From JAGVSV01 sp050952845 (GTDB lineage: Bacteria > Bacillota > Clostridia > Christensenellales > Aristaeellaceae): a stretch of 64,000 nt of DNA. Each line of letters starts with the position of its first letter. Within the stretch, counting starts at the first letter, position 1. Of this stretch, positions 50,336 to 57,974 are shown one piece after another. Location of the stretch: the NCBI GenBank assembly GCA_050952845.1, contig JBMNLP010000001.1, forward strand, positions 1,054,001 to 1,118,000, read 5' to 3'. The translations under genes and the position numbers were made by a program. Below the pieces are notes generated by a model. That model was not told where the DNA came from. It saw only the letters and a list, made by a program, of their open reading frames with translations, and searched no databases.

Positions 50336-51751
50336 ATGAAAACAGAAAGCCAAGCGCCCTGGCAATACTCACCTGTAACCTTGCAGGACATGATGGCGCG
50401 CCGTGAACAGCGCGCGCTGACGCAGCGGCAATTGATCAGCCGTCACGGCTGCCCCGTACTGTCCTTCACAATGAACATCGCCGGGCCAATCAAACGAAGT
50501 GCGTTGATTGACTGGGGGTTTGCGCTGGCGCTGCAGCGCATCAGCCGGGTGTTGAAGGGCGCCGGGAAAGAGATTGCTGAGGAGGTGCTGGTGCTTGAAT
50601 CCACTGGATGTGAAATGCTGTGCGCCTGTTACGCTGATGCCTCGGAGCTGAAGCGGCTGGCTGTTATCCTGGAGTTGCAGGATGCCTTTGGCCGCCTGAT
50701 GGATGCCGACGTGCTTGACGTCAACGGGCAGAAAATCAGCCGGGACGACATCGGCATACCGCCGCGGCGCTGCCTGCTGTGCGATAAGCCTGTCTTCCTA
50801 TGCAGCCGCGCGCGGCGGCATCCTCTGAATGAGCTGACAGAAGCTACCGAAGCTCTCCTGCGCAACGCGCTGGTCGAGGACTTTGCCGACAGAACGGGGC
50901 ATAACGCCAGCCAAAGCCTGATTGTTGAAGCCTTTACCACGCCCAAGCCCGGCCTGGTGGATATGGATAACTCCGGTGCCCATGACGACATGGATTTTTC
51001 CACCATGATGATCAGCGCCCTTGCTCTGCGTGGCTATTTCAGCGCCTGTGCCCGGGAAGGCGCCGCCCGCGCTGTGCCCATGCCGGCGGTGGTGATGCCA
51101 CACCTGCGAACGTTAGGGCTGCAAGCCGAGCAAACCATGCTGAATGCCACAGGCGGCGTCAACACCCACAAAGGCGCCATATACGGCTTGGGCATATTAT
51201 GCGGCGCTGCGGGCATGCTGCGCCGCAGTGGGGCAGCCCTCACAGCCGATGCCCTGCTGACCACCGCCGGGTGCATCGCCAGCGACGAAACCCGGCAGCT
51301 ATCCCGCCTGGCCCAGGAAGGAAAATGCACCGCCGGCGTAAGGCAGTACATAGTCTATGGCATCCAGGGTGCGCGGGGGCAGGCGGCGCGGGGGTTTCCA
51401 GCCGTTCGGGAAGCGCTTTCGGTATATCAGGCATGCCTGGATGGTGGCATGGGCTCAACGGAGGCTGCCGTGCGCACGTTGATCCATCTGATGGCGACCG
51501 TGGAAGACACCAACGTGATTCACCGCGCCGGGTGGCAACGCAGCCAGCAGTTGATGCGGGAGGCGGGGGATATGATAAGCCGCGGGTTCACTCTGGACGA
51601 TGTCCGCGCCCTGGACAAGCAGCTGACCGAGGAGGGCATCAGCCCCGGCGGTTGCGCCGACCTGCTGGCTTTCACGGAGTTTACGCTGTTGATGATGCGG
51701 GAGGAGGCGGCGCGCAATAGCGTGATGGATACATTCGCTTCAAGGCAGTGA
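50336..51751 (+). CDS. citXG: CitX-CitG fusion: citrate lyase prosthetic group transferase and synthase
   Basis: Bifunctional enzyme for the 2'-(5''-phosphoribosyl)-3'-dephospho-CoA group of citrate lyase ACP. Residues about 10-165 are CitX (GCPVLSFTMNIAGPIKR; links the group to CitD); residues about 175-460 are CitG (VEAFTTPKPGLVDMDNSGAH, THKGAIYGLGILCGA; makes the triphosphoribosyl-dephospho-CoA precursor from ATP and dephospho-CoA). 471 residues from the ATG at 50336; a longer frame lies within the previous gene. No citrate lyase subunits (CitDEF) or ligase (CitC) are in the window, so its place behind O-acetylation genes is unexplained. The ribosome site is weak. Confidence 0.92.
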   Translation: MKTESQAPWQYSPVTLQDMMARREQRALTQRQLISRHGCPVLSFTMNIAGPIKRSALIDWGFALALQRISRVLKGAGKEIAEEVLVLESTGCEMLCACYADASELKRLAVILELQDAFGRLMDADVLDVNGQKISRDDIGIPPRRCLLCDKPVFLCSRARRHPLNELTEATEALLRNALVEDFADRTGHNASQSLIVEAFTTPKPGLVDMDNSGAHDDMDFSTMMISALALRGYFSACAREGAARAVPMPAVVMPHLRTLGLQAEQTMLNATGGVNTHKGAIYGLGILCGAAGMLRRSGAALTADALLTTAGCIASDETRQLSRLAQEGKCTAGVRQYIVYGIQGARGQAARGFPAVREALSVYQACLDGGMGSTEAAVRTLIHLMATVEDTNVIHRAGWQRSQQLMREAGDMISRGFTLDDVRALDKQLTEEGISPGGCADLLAFTEFTLLMMREEAARNSVMDTFASRQ

Positions 51752-51755
51752 AAGA

Positions 51756-53042
51756 TCAGCCCACCTCGTCGCTGGTAGGCTTGGCCTTCGGCAGGCACAC
51801 CACAAACCTGCTGCCCACGCCCTGGCGGGACATCACGTCAAAATACCCTCCGTGCTGGTCGACGATCCATTTGGCGATGGACAGCCCCAGGCCCGTGCCG
51901 CCGGTATTTCTGGCGCGCGCCGGATCAGAGCGGTAAAAGCGCTCGAATATATAGGGCAGCTCCTCCGGCGCAATGCCGGCGCCGTTGTCCTGGACGGCCA
52001 TGCAAGGCACGCCCTCCTGGTTGATGTAGCTGCGCAGGGTGATGGGAGCGCTGGGCTGGGAGTAGCGGGCTGCGTTGTCAGCTAAGATGCGGGCAGTTTG
52101 CTTTAGAAACGCTGCATCGCCATATGCCGGCACGCTATCGGCGGCTTGCAGGCGCCAGAGGCGTCCGGTGTCGATCATCTCATACTCCTCATGCACCTCG
52201 CGCATCAGCTCGGACAGGTCGATATCGTGGAAAGCTAACTGCTGCCTGCCGGTATCGCCGCGCGCCAAAAACAGCAGCTGCTCGACGAGTTTCTGCATGT
52301 TGGCAGCTTCCGATTTGATGGCTGTGATGCTTTCCGTCAGCACCTTTTCATCGTCCTTGCCCCATCGGTCCAGCATGCCGGCATACCCCTGGATGACGGA
52401 TATTGGCGTGCGCAATTCGTGCGAGGCGTCGGATACAAAGCGGATCTGTTGCCGGTAGGCGTCGTGCATCCTGGTCATCAGGTTGTTGATGGCCAACTCC
52501 AACCCCTCCAAGTCCCTGTCGCCTGTGACCAGACGCGCGTCCGGCGCCGACGGGCTGATCCTGTCGATGGCATCCTCTAAGTGGTGGAATTTCTGCTCGT
52601 CAAACCGGGCGCTGCTCAGCGCCTGGGCGGTTTCCGCCATGTCGTGCAGCGGCTGCAGCAGGTGGCGTGTTTTCTTTTTGGCTTGTCTGTATTGAAGGAG
52701 GATCAGGGCTGCTTCCAGCGGCAGCGCGGCCAAGGTCAGGTTGGCTAACAGCTGAAGAAAAGGCCCCATGTCTGCTTCGTGGAATGCCGTGCTTGTCTGA
52801 AAGCGGTATACAGCCGTGCCGAGACGTTGGCGCAGGGGCAAGCTGCCCTCCCAGACGATGCTGCGATGGGCACGGGGCATCCACTGGCTGCCGGTTACAG
52901 CGGTTTCGGCTGTGTAGCACCATCCGATGATGGCCAGCAGCAGAACAGCTGCGTCAACCAGCAGCACGGTCCAGATGGTCCGCCACAGGAAATGCCGGTT
53001 GATCCGCCGGGCGGTGGACGTCATGCGGCGGTATTCGCTCAT
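51756..53042 (-). CDS. Sensor histidine kinase
   Basis: Membrane kinase of 428 residues: two spans (TVLLVDAAVLLLAIIGWCY and FLQLLANLTLAALPLEAALI) enclosing a short extracellular loop of about 65 residues, a HAMP-like linker, HisKA with the phosphorylated His in VSDASHELRTPISVIQGYAG near 215, and HATPase motifs NAARYSQ, DNGAGIAPEELPYIFERFYR, GGTGLGLSIAKWIV. It overlaps the response regulator by 4 bp. Signal unknown. Confidence 0.94.
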   Translation of the reverse strand: MSEYRRMTSTARRINRHFLWRTIWTVLLVDAAVLLLAIIGWCYTAETAVTGSQWMPRAHRSIVWEGSLPLRQRLGTAVYRFQTSTAFHEADMGPFLQLLANLTLAALPLEAALILLQYRQAKKKTRHLLQPLHDMAETAQALSSARFDEQKFHHLEDAIDRISPSAPDARLVTGDRDLEGLELAINNLMTRMHDAYRQQIRFVSDASHELRTPISVIQGYAGMLDRWGKDDEKVLTESITAIKSEAANMQKLVEQLLFLARGDTGRQQLAFHDIDLSELMREVHEEYEMIDTGRLWRLQAADSVPAYGDAAFLKQTARILADNAARYSQPSAPITLRSYINQEGVPCMAVQDNGAGIAPEELPYIFERFYRSDPARARNTGGTGLGLSIAKWIVDQHGGYFDVMSRQGVGSRFVVCLPKAKPTSDEVG

Positions 53043-53716
53043 GGATCGTCCAGGCGCAGGGTATACCCTACGCCGCGCACGGTACGGATCAGCTTCAAGC
53101 TGTGCTTTTCATCGATTTTTGCTCTGAGATAGCGGATGTACACATCGACGACGTTGGTTTCGCCCAAGTAGTCGTATCCCCATACGCGCTCCATCAGCGT
53201 TTCCCGCGTCAGCACGATGGATTTGTTCTCCATCAGCGTCTGCAGCAGCGAAAACTCCCGCCCTGTCAGGTCCACGTTGACACCGCTCACCGTGACAGTA
53301 TGCCGGGCAATGTCCATTACCAGGGGTCCGACTGTAAGCTGCGCTGGTGTTGTGCTTTGCTGCTTTCGAAGCGCGGTTCGGATGCGGGCCAGTAACTCCT
53401 CAATGGAGAAGGGCTTGGTGATGTAGTCGTCTGCGCCCATGTCCAGGCCCGTTACCTTGTCCATCACGGCGTCACGCGCGGTCAGCATGATCACGGGCAC
53501 ATCGGAGGTTTTGCGCAAGCGGCGCAGCACCTCCAGCCCGTTCAGTCCCGGCAGCATGATGTCTAACAGCAGCAGGTCGTACCCGCCGGCGCGGGCCATG
53601 TCGAGCCCTGTCCGCCCGTCCTCCGCTTTTTCCACCTGGTAACCTTCGTGGGCAAGCTCCAACTCAATAAACCGCGCGATCTTCGCTTCGTCTTCTACCA
53701 GTAGAATTTTCTGCAT
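53039..53716 (-). CDS. OmpR/PhoB-family response regulator
   Basis: 225 residues: receiver domain with acidic pair VEDEAKI, phosphoacceptor Asp in LLLLDIMLPGLNG near 53, Thr in MLTARD and Lys in DDYITKPFS; winged-helix output (TLMERVWGYDYLGETNVVDV, RTVRGVGYTLR). Partner of the overlapping kinase gene. A strong hairpin separates it from the upstream DUF4342-like gene, and only 18 bp remain for a promoter. Confidence 0.95.
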   Translation of the reverse strand: MQKILLVEDEAKIARFIELELAHEGYQVEKAEDGRTGLDMARAGGYDLLLLDIMLPGLNGLEVLRRLRKTSDVPVIMLTARDAVMDKVTGLDMGADDYITKPFSIEELLARIRTALRKQQSTTPAQLTVGPLVMDIARHTVTVSGVNVDLTGREFSLLQTLMENKSIVLTRETLMERVWGYDYLGETNVVDVYIRYLRAKIDEKHSLKLIRTVRGVGYTLRLDDP

Positions 53717-53734
53717 GTATGCTTCCCTTCAAAT

Positions 53735-53767
53735 GTCAGGCACAGCGGTGTAACCGCTGTGCCTGAC
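53735..53767 (-). terminator. 14-bp perfect hairpin after the DUF4342-like gene
   Basis: Arms GTCAGGCACAGCGG (53735-53748) and CCGCTGTGCCTGAC (53754-53767), 5-base loop, 9 bp after the DUF4342-like stop. On the minus strand ATTTG follows, a poor T-run, so it may act as an attenuator or RNA-stability element in front of the response regulator. Confidence 0.55.
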
Positions 53768-53776
53768 GGATGTCAC

Positions 53777-54292
53777 TCATTCTTTTCCGCTCTCTTCTTT
53801 GGTGACGCCGCTGCGGATGCTGTCGGCGGCATCGGCTGCCTTTTCCATGGCCTGGTTGATGGAGTCCATCACGTTAGGTCCCTTGAATGTGTATCTGTAC
53901 CCGAAGAACAGGCTGATCACGATGATGGGGATGGTGAACCAGAATGCGAAAATCAGCAGCAGCAGCAGCGCGATCAGCGGCACCGTGAAAACGGGGCTGC
54001 TACGGCGGCTGACCTCCAAGTCGATGGTGTTGGCTTTGTTGATCAGCGATACCAGCGTGTCGCACAGCCGGCGTATCATGCCGCGACCGGACTGGTCCGG
54101 GGCAGATGCCTTTTTTTCGGGTTGCTTGGTCGTGAAATTACTGGTGCTGTCGGTGTGGATTTTGCCTTCGCTCTCCAGCAGAACCATAGCGTCCAGCAGG
54201 TCCCAGTTGGCTGCCTCCAGTGCGATTTTTGCCTCTTCATAGGATACGTTTGCTTTCTCCCGAAGCTTTTCTACCATTTCCAAATGATCCAT
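53777..54292 (-). CDS. EF-Ts-N/UBA-like plus DUF4342-type membrane protein
   Basis: 171 residues. The first about 45 (EMVEKLREKANVSYEEAKIA ... ANWDLLDAMVLLESEGKI) form an EF-Ts-N-like UBA helical domain; a linker follows, then a DUF4342-type stretch with a strong hydrophobic hairpin (FTVPLIALLLLLIFAFWFTI and onward) and an amphipathic C-terminal helix. Proteins of this kind are thought to act in envelope stress; with the two-component genes downstream this would fit, but it is inference. AGGAGG precedes the ATG at 54292. Confidence 0.75.
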   Translation of the reverse strand: MDHLEMVEKLREKANVSYEEAKIALEAANWDLLDAMVLLESEGKIHTDSTSNFTTKQPEKKASAPDQSGRGMIRRLCDTLVSLINKANTIDLEVSRRSSPVFTVPLIALLLLLIFAFWFTIPIIVISLFFGYRYTFKGPNVMDSINQAMEKAADAADSIRSGVTKEESGKE

Positions 54293-54390
54293 GTCTCTTT
54301 CCTCCTTTGGCTTTTCGCCTGGCCTTATCATAGGCGACCAATATTAAACAGCGAGGTGTTCAACATTAGATCGGGATTAGAATTCACTGT

Positions 54391-54440
54391 CCTTTCCGCG
54401 AAAACTGCCGGGAGTACGCCCGGCAGCCTTTGTGGAAAGG
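54391..54440 (-). terminator. Intrinsic terminator after the repeat protein gene
   Basis: Core arms CTGCCGGG (54405-54412) and CCCGGCAG (54419-54426), 6-base loop, followed on the minus strand by TTTTC. An outer pairing CCTTTCC (54391-54397) with GGAAAGG (54434-54440) can extend it. 22 bp after the stop codon. Confidence 0.8.
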
Positions 54441-54448
54441 ATTATTTG

Positions 54449-57166
54449 CTACAGTTTGCGCCGCACGACAAACGCACGCGCAGGCTGTCCGTTCTTGAAG
54501 TCCTGAATTTCAACATATGCCCAGGTGTCGTCTAAGTAGGCCAGCAGGTGCATGGCTACGCCGCCCTTGTCGTAGTAGGCCAGGCGGTTGGTGTCCCTGC
54601 TGCCGCCGATGACAGGGTCATCGGTGAAGTATACGCTGCCTGTGGTGGTGACCGGGGCATAGCTGAGGTTCAGTTGGATAACGGTAATGTCCGCCGGGAT
54701 GGCGTTGTGGGTGACATAGCCGATGCGGTACAGTCCGTTGGACAGGCCGTAGCCGATCAGCGCCCATTCACCCACCGAGCCATAATAACGCAGCTTGCCG
54801 CCGCCGACGGTGGCATTGCCTCCAGCCCTGTAGTAGCTGGTGCCGGGGCCGGTGTACACCTCATAGGGGCCGCCGGAAAGCGAGAAGGTCTGGTGCTTGG
54901 GCAGGTACTGCACCTGCTCCACAGGGGTTGGCGCGCGGTAGGTGAAAGTTACCTGTGCGGGGTCAGTCGCTCCTTCAGGGGATACAATGACTGTGACGCT
55001 GGCTGCGCTGGTCAGGATGTAGCCAGCCGGCACCATGCTGCTGTCGGCAGACACGGTGTTGCTGCCTGTCGAGACAAGGGCTGATGTAGCGTTCAGCTGC
55101 GCACCGTCTGTGCCCAGGTATACCACCGGCACATTGACGCTGACCGGCGGCACAGGCGCCTTGTAGGTGAATATCACGGTATCGGGCACAGCTTTCTCGT
55201 CCTCGGTGACCGTTACCTCCACGTTGCGCGCGCTGGTGAGGATGTAGCCTGCTTCCACCTTGCTGTCGTTGGCGGTGACGGTGTTTTTGCCTAACTTTGC
55301 CGTGATGCTGTCGCTTGCGATGTCGGCGCCGGCCTCGTCGCGGTAAATGACAGCCACAGTGACCGACACCGGCGCCTGATAGGTGAATACGATGGAAGAG
55401 GGGGTTGCTGTGCCGTCGGCGTCCACAGTGACCGATACATTTCGCTCGCCCTTCAGCGTATAGCCGGCGGATACGTTGGCATCATTGGCGGTGACGGTCG
55501 ATGTGCCTTCCCTGAGGGTGATGTTCTCGCTGTGGATCGGATTGCCTTTGGTATCCTGATAGGCCACCGACACCACGGCGCTGACCGGCGCTTTGTACGT
55601 AAAGGTGACGGAGGAGGGCGCCGCTGTGCCATCTGCGGATACCGCGACGGATATGTTGCGTTCGCCGACTAGGGTGTAGTCTGCCGGCACATTGGCATCA
55701 TTGGCGGTGACGGTCGACGTGCCTTCCTTGAGGGTGATGCTCTCGCTGTGGATCGGATTGCCCTTGGTATCCTGATAGGCCACCGACACCATGGCGCTGA
55801 CCGGCGCTTTGTATGTAAAGGTGACGGAGGAGGGCGCTGCTGTGCCGTCTTCGGATACCACAACGGATATGTTGCGCTCACCGACCAAGGTGTAGCCTGC
55901 CGGCACAGAGCTGTCATTGGCAGTGATGGTATTGGCACCCTGGGGCAATGTAAAGGTTTCGCTGCCCAGGTCTTTTCCTGCCTGGTCCTTATAGTAGGCG
56001 GTGACCTTGGCTGTTACAGCAGCCGGCGGCGCCTTGTAGGTAAACAGCACGCTGCGCGGCGTGGCGACGCCGGAAGCGGACACGCTGACGGTAACCGTGC
56101 CCGTGCCCTGCAGGGTATAACCGGGTACCAGGCTGTCGTTGGCAGTGATGGTGTTGTTGCCGGGCGCCAGGTAAACTACGGTGCTGTGGATGACAGTGCC
56201 CTTGGTATCCTGATAGTGCACGGGCACGGCGGCTTCAATAGGGGCTGGCGCCTTATAGGTAAATGTTACAGAGGTTGGCGTTGCAATGCCGGCAGCCGAC
56301 ACACTGACGCTGAAGCTGCCTGCCGACACCAAGGTATACCCCGCAGGAACATGGATGCTCTGCGCGTAGATCACCGTGGTTTGCCCCGCGTAACAGGGCA
56401 CTTGGGTCGTGGTCAGCAGGGTGTTGTCCTGGGCGCGGTAATAAACCGGCACGTTGACAGCGATGGGCTGGTCCGTTGGCGTTGCCGGCGCGCGGTAGGT
56501 GAACGACACCGAGGATGGCGAGGCGACGCCGTTTGCAGACACCGTGACCGTGACACTGGATGGGCTGGTTAGTGTGTAGCCCGTCGGCACTTTTGCCGGA
56601 TTGGCATAGATGGTAGTGCGCCCGGTTTGTAGTGTCAGCAACTCGCTGGTCAGCAGCTCGCCCGCGTTGTTAAAGTAGTTGACGGGCACGCGCATGGTAG
56701 CGATCTGCGGCTTGGGCGTTGCGGTGGGCTCTGGCGTCTTCTTAGGTTCGACAGGGGCAATGACGACGTTGGGATCGTTGTATAGCTTGTTTAGCGTCTT
56801 AGGGCCGGCAATGCCATCCACTGTCAGCTTGTTGTAGTATTGAAAACGTTCAACGGCGCGCCGTGTTTGCTGGCCGAATATGCCGTCAGCTGCGCCGGTG
56901 AGGTAGTTCAGCTCCTTCAAACGCAGCTGCATGGTGCGAACATTGTCGCCCCGGTCCCCGACATACAGCGTGGTGAAGCTGGTTGCGGTGGGCGTCGCCG
57001 TTTGCGGCGTTATGGTGGCAGGGACATAAGTCGTTATTGCTGTAGGCGCGATGGTGGGCGCCGGCGTATATGCGCCGGGCGGGGCTGGCGTAAACGCCGG
57101 GGTTGCCGTTGCCGAGGAAGATACCAGAACGGCCATATAGACCAGCAGTGTTTTCAATAAATCCAT
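54449..57166 (-). CDS. Large secreted protein: peptidoglycan-binding domain, eight MucBP-like repeats, SH3-like tail
   Basis: 905 residues. A weak signal (MDLLKTLLVYMAVLVSSSAT), a Thr/Pro linker, a PG_binding_1 domain (YVGDRGDNVRTMQLRLKELN ... DGIFGQQTRRAVERFQYYNK), a second linker, then eight repeats of 70-80 residues ending in FTYKAP or FTYRAP. Each reads roughly V-x-Y-x-D-x-x-G, G-x-x-TVTAND, VPAGYTLVG, SV-x-V, PSSVTFTY. The last about 150 residues hold two SH3-like segments (GPYEVYTGPGTSYYRAGG). No sorting signal; wall attachment is probably through the N-terminal domain. The start at 57166 has AAGGAG 9 bp ahead. Confidence 0.82.
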   Translation of the reverse strand: MDLLKTLLVYMAVLVSSSATATPAFTPAPPGAYTPAPTIAPTAITTYVPATITPQTATPTATSFTTLYVGDRGDNVRTMQLRLKELNYLTGAADGIFGQQTRRAVERFQYYNKLTVDGIAGPKTLNKLYNDPNVVIAPVEPKKTPEPTATPKPQIATMRVPVNYFNNAGELLTSELLTLQTGRTTIYANPAKVPTGYTLTSPSSVTVTVSANGVASPSSVSFTYRAPATPTDQPIAVNVPVYYRAQDNTLLTTTQVPCYAGQTTVIYAQSIHVPAGYTLVSAGSFSVSVSAAGIATPTSVTFTYKAPAPIEAAVPVHYQDTKGTVIHSTVVYLAPGNNTITANDSLVPGYTLQGTGTVTVSVSASGVATPRSVLFTYKAPPAAVTAKVTAYYKDQAGKDLGSETFTLPQGANTITANDSSVPAGYTLVGERNISVVVSEDGTAAPSSVTFTYKAPVSAMVSVAYQDTKGNPIHSESITLKEGTSTVTANDANVPADYTLVGERNISVAVSADGTAAPSSVTFTYKAPVSAVVSVAYQDTKGNPIHSENITLREGTSTVTANDANVSAGYTLKGERNVSVTVDADGTATPSSIVFTYQAPVSVTVAVIYRDEAGADIASDSITAKLGKNTVTANDSKVEAGYILTSARNVEVTVTEDEKAVPDTVIFTYKAPVPPVSVNVPVVYLGTDGAQLNATSALVSTGSNTVSADSSMVPAGYILTSAASVTVIVSPEGATDPAQVTFTYRAPTPVEQVQYLPKHQTFSLSGGPYEVYTGPGTSYYRAGGNATVGGGKLRYYGSVGEWALIGYGLSNGLYRIGYVTHNAIPADITVIQLNLSYAPVTTTGSVYFTDDPVIGGSRDTNRLAYYDKGGVAMHLLAYLDDTWAYVEIQDFKNGQPARAFVVRRKL
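55100..56700 (-). repeat. Region of eight 70-80-codon tandem repeats
   Basis: Eight repeats in the secreted protein, most about 216 bp (72 codons). Units five and six (bases about 55,400-55,840) are nearly identical at DNA level, for example the shared stretch starting GGTATCCTGATAGGCC at 55550 and 55766, exactly 216 bp apart, indicating recent duplication or gene conversion. Confidence 0.8.
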
Positions 57167-57274
57167 TCCGTACAGCTCCTTCCAGAGAATCGTTCTGTCT
57201 ATCATAGAACGAACGCTAAGTGGCATTTCATGCGCCGTATAAAAAATCAGCGCCATCTACCATATCCGTTCATT

Positions 57275-57303
57275 ATTGTACCCAAGCCCCACGCCAAATG
57301 CAA
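57275..57303 (-). promoter_or_regulatory. Promoter of the repeat protein gene
   Basis: Minus strand TTGCAT (57303-57298), 17-bp spacer, TACAAT (57280-57275). The -35 lies in the left arm of an inverted repeat AAATGCAATC (57296-57305) / GATTGCATTT (57364-57373). From 57374 to 57462 I see nothing else. Confidence 0.5.
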
Positions 57304-57462
57304 TCGCTGTCTTTTTGTCTTTTGTCGTGTCGCAGGGCAGTGGTGACCGTTGACGATTTGATTGATTGCATTTAAAGTGCCGTGTAGTGTCTCGTGTCAA
57401 GTTACGCGCCAGAGCGATCGCTTACTGCGCTTACGGATGCCCTGAGTTGATCGCGCAAATAT

Positions 57463-57491
57463 TTGACACCTGATTTATTCTATGATATCAT
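57463..57491 (+). promoter_or_regulatory. Promoter of the tRNA operon
   Basis: TTGACA (57463-57468), 17-bp spacer, TATCAT (57486-57491) with TGA before it (extended -10). 60 bp before tRNA-Arg. Confidence 0.75.
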
Positions 57492-57551
57492 TCCGTCCTG
57501 TCAGCAGGGATGACAACCTTGGGATGTGTGCTGTCGACCGCCTGGCGCCAT

Positions 57552-57628
<77 letters not shown>

Positions 57629-57632
57629 ATGC

Positions 57633-57709
57633 GGTGGGTATAGTTCAGTGGTTAGAGCGCCAGATTGTGGCTCTGGAAGTCGTGGGTTCAACTCCCATTA
57701 CCCACCCCA
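57633..57709 (+). tRNA. tRNA-His (anticodon GTG)
   Basis: Acceptor GTGGGTA pairs with TACCCAC; G at 57633 can pair with the discriminator C, as expected for the extra G-1 of tRNA-His. Anticodon loop TTGTGGC. CCA encoded (57707-57709). Confidence 0.95.
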
Positions 57710-57732
57710 CTTTTTCCATTCTCTTGCAGCAA

Positions 57733-57807
57733 TGGGGTGTAGCCAAGCGGTAAGGCACGGGACTTTGACTCCCGCATTCGTAGGTTCGACCCCTGCCACC
57801 CCAGCCA
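57733..57807 (+). tRNA. tRNA-Gln (anticodon TTG)
   Basis: Acceptor TGGGGTG pairs with CACCCCA; anticodon loop CTTTGAC gives TTG. CCA encoded (57805-57807). Last gene of a three-tRNA operon. Confidence 0.95.
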
Positions 57808-57808
57808 A

Positions 57809-57832
57809 AAGTCCGGTTTTTCCGGGCTTTTT
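57809..57832 (+). terminator. Intrinsic terminator of the tRNA operon
   Basis: AAGTCCGG (57809-57816), 5-T loop, CCGGGCTT (57822-57829; one G-U), then TTT. Two bases after the tRNA-Gln CCA. Confidence 0.8.
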
Positions 57833-57899
57833 GGTTAGTAGCTGCCAGGGATAAAATTCCTGCGCTGCTTTGTGGGCTACAATTGCGTAATTTGTTCTG

Positions 57900-57930
57900 A
57901 AAACCGGTTCCGCGCATATTGCAGAACCGG
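57900..57930 (-). terminator. Terminator after the GH38-like gene
   Basis: CCGGTTC (57904-57910) and GAACCGG (57924-57930), 13-base loop; on the minus strand followed by TTTTC. 45 bp after the stop. Confidence 0.6.
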
Positions 57931-57974
57931 CGTTTGATCAGCGCAATCTTCAGGGAATAGACATTCTCAATTGA

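Noticed and set aside
55400..55850. Regular repeats that could suggest a CRISPR array
   Set aside because: Period of 216 bp inside an open frame with conserved protein repeats; no short repeat-spacer pattern anywhere in the window.
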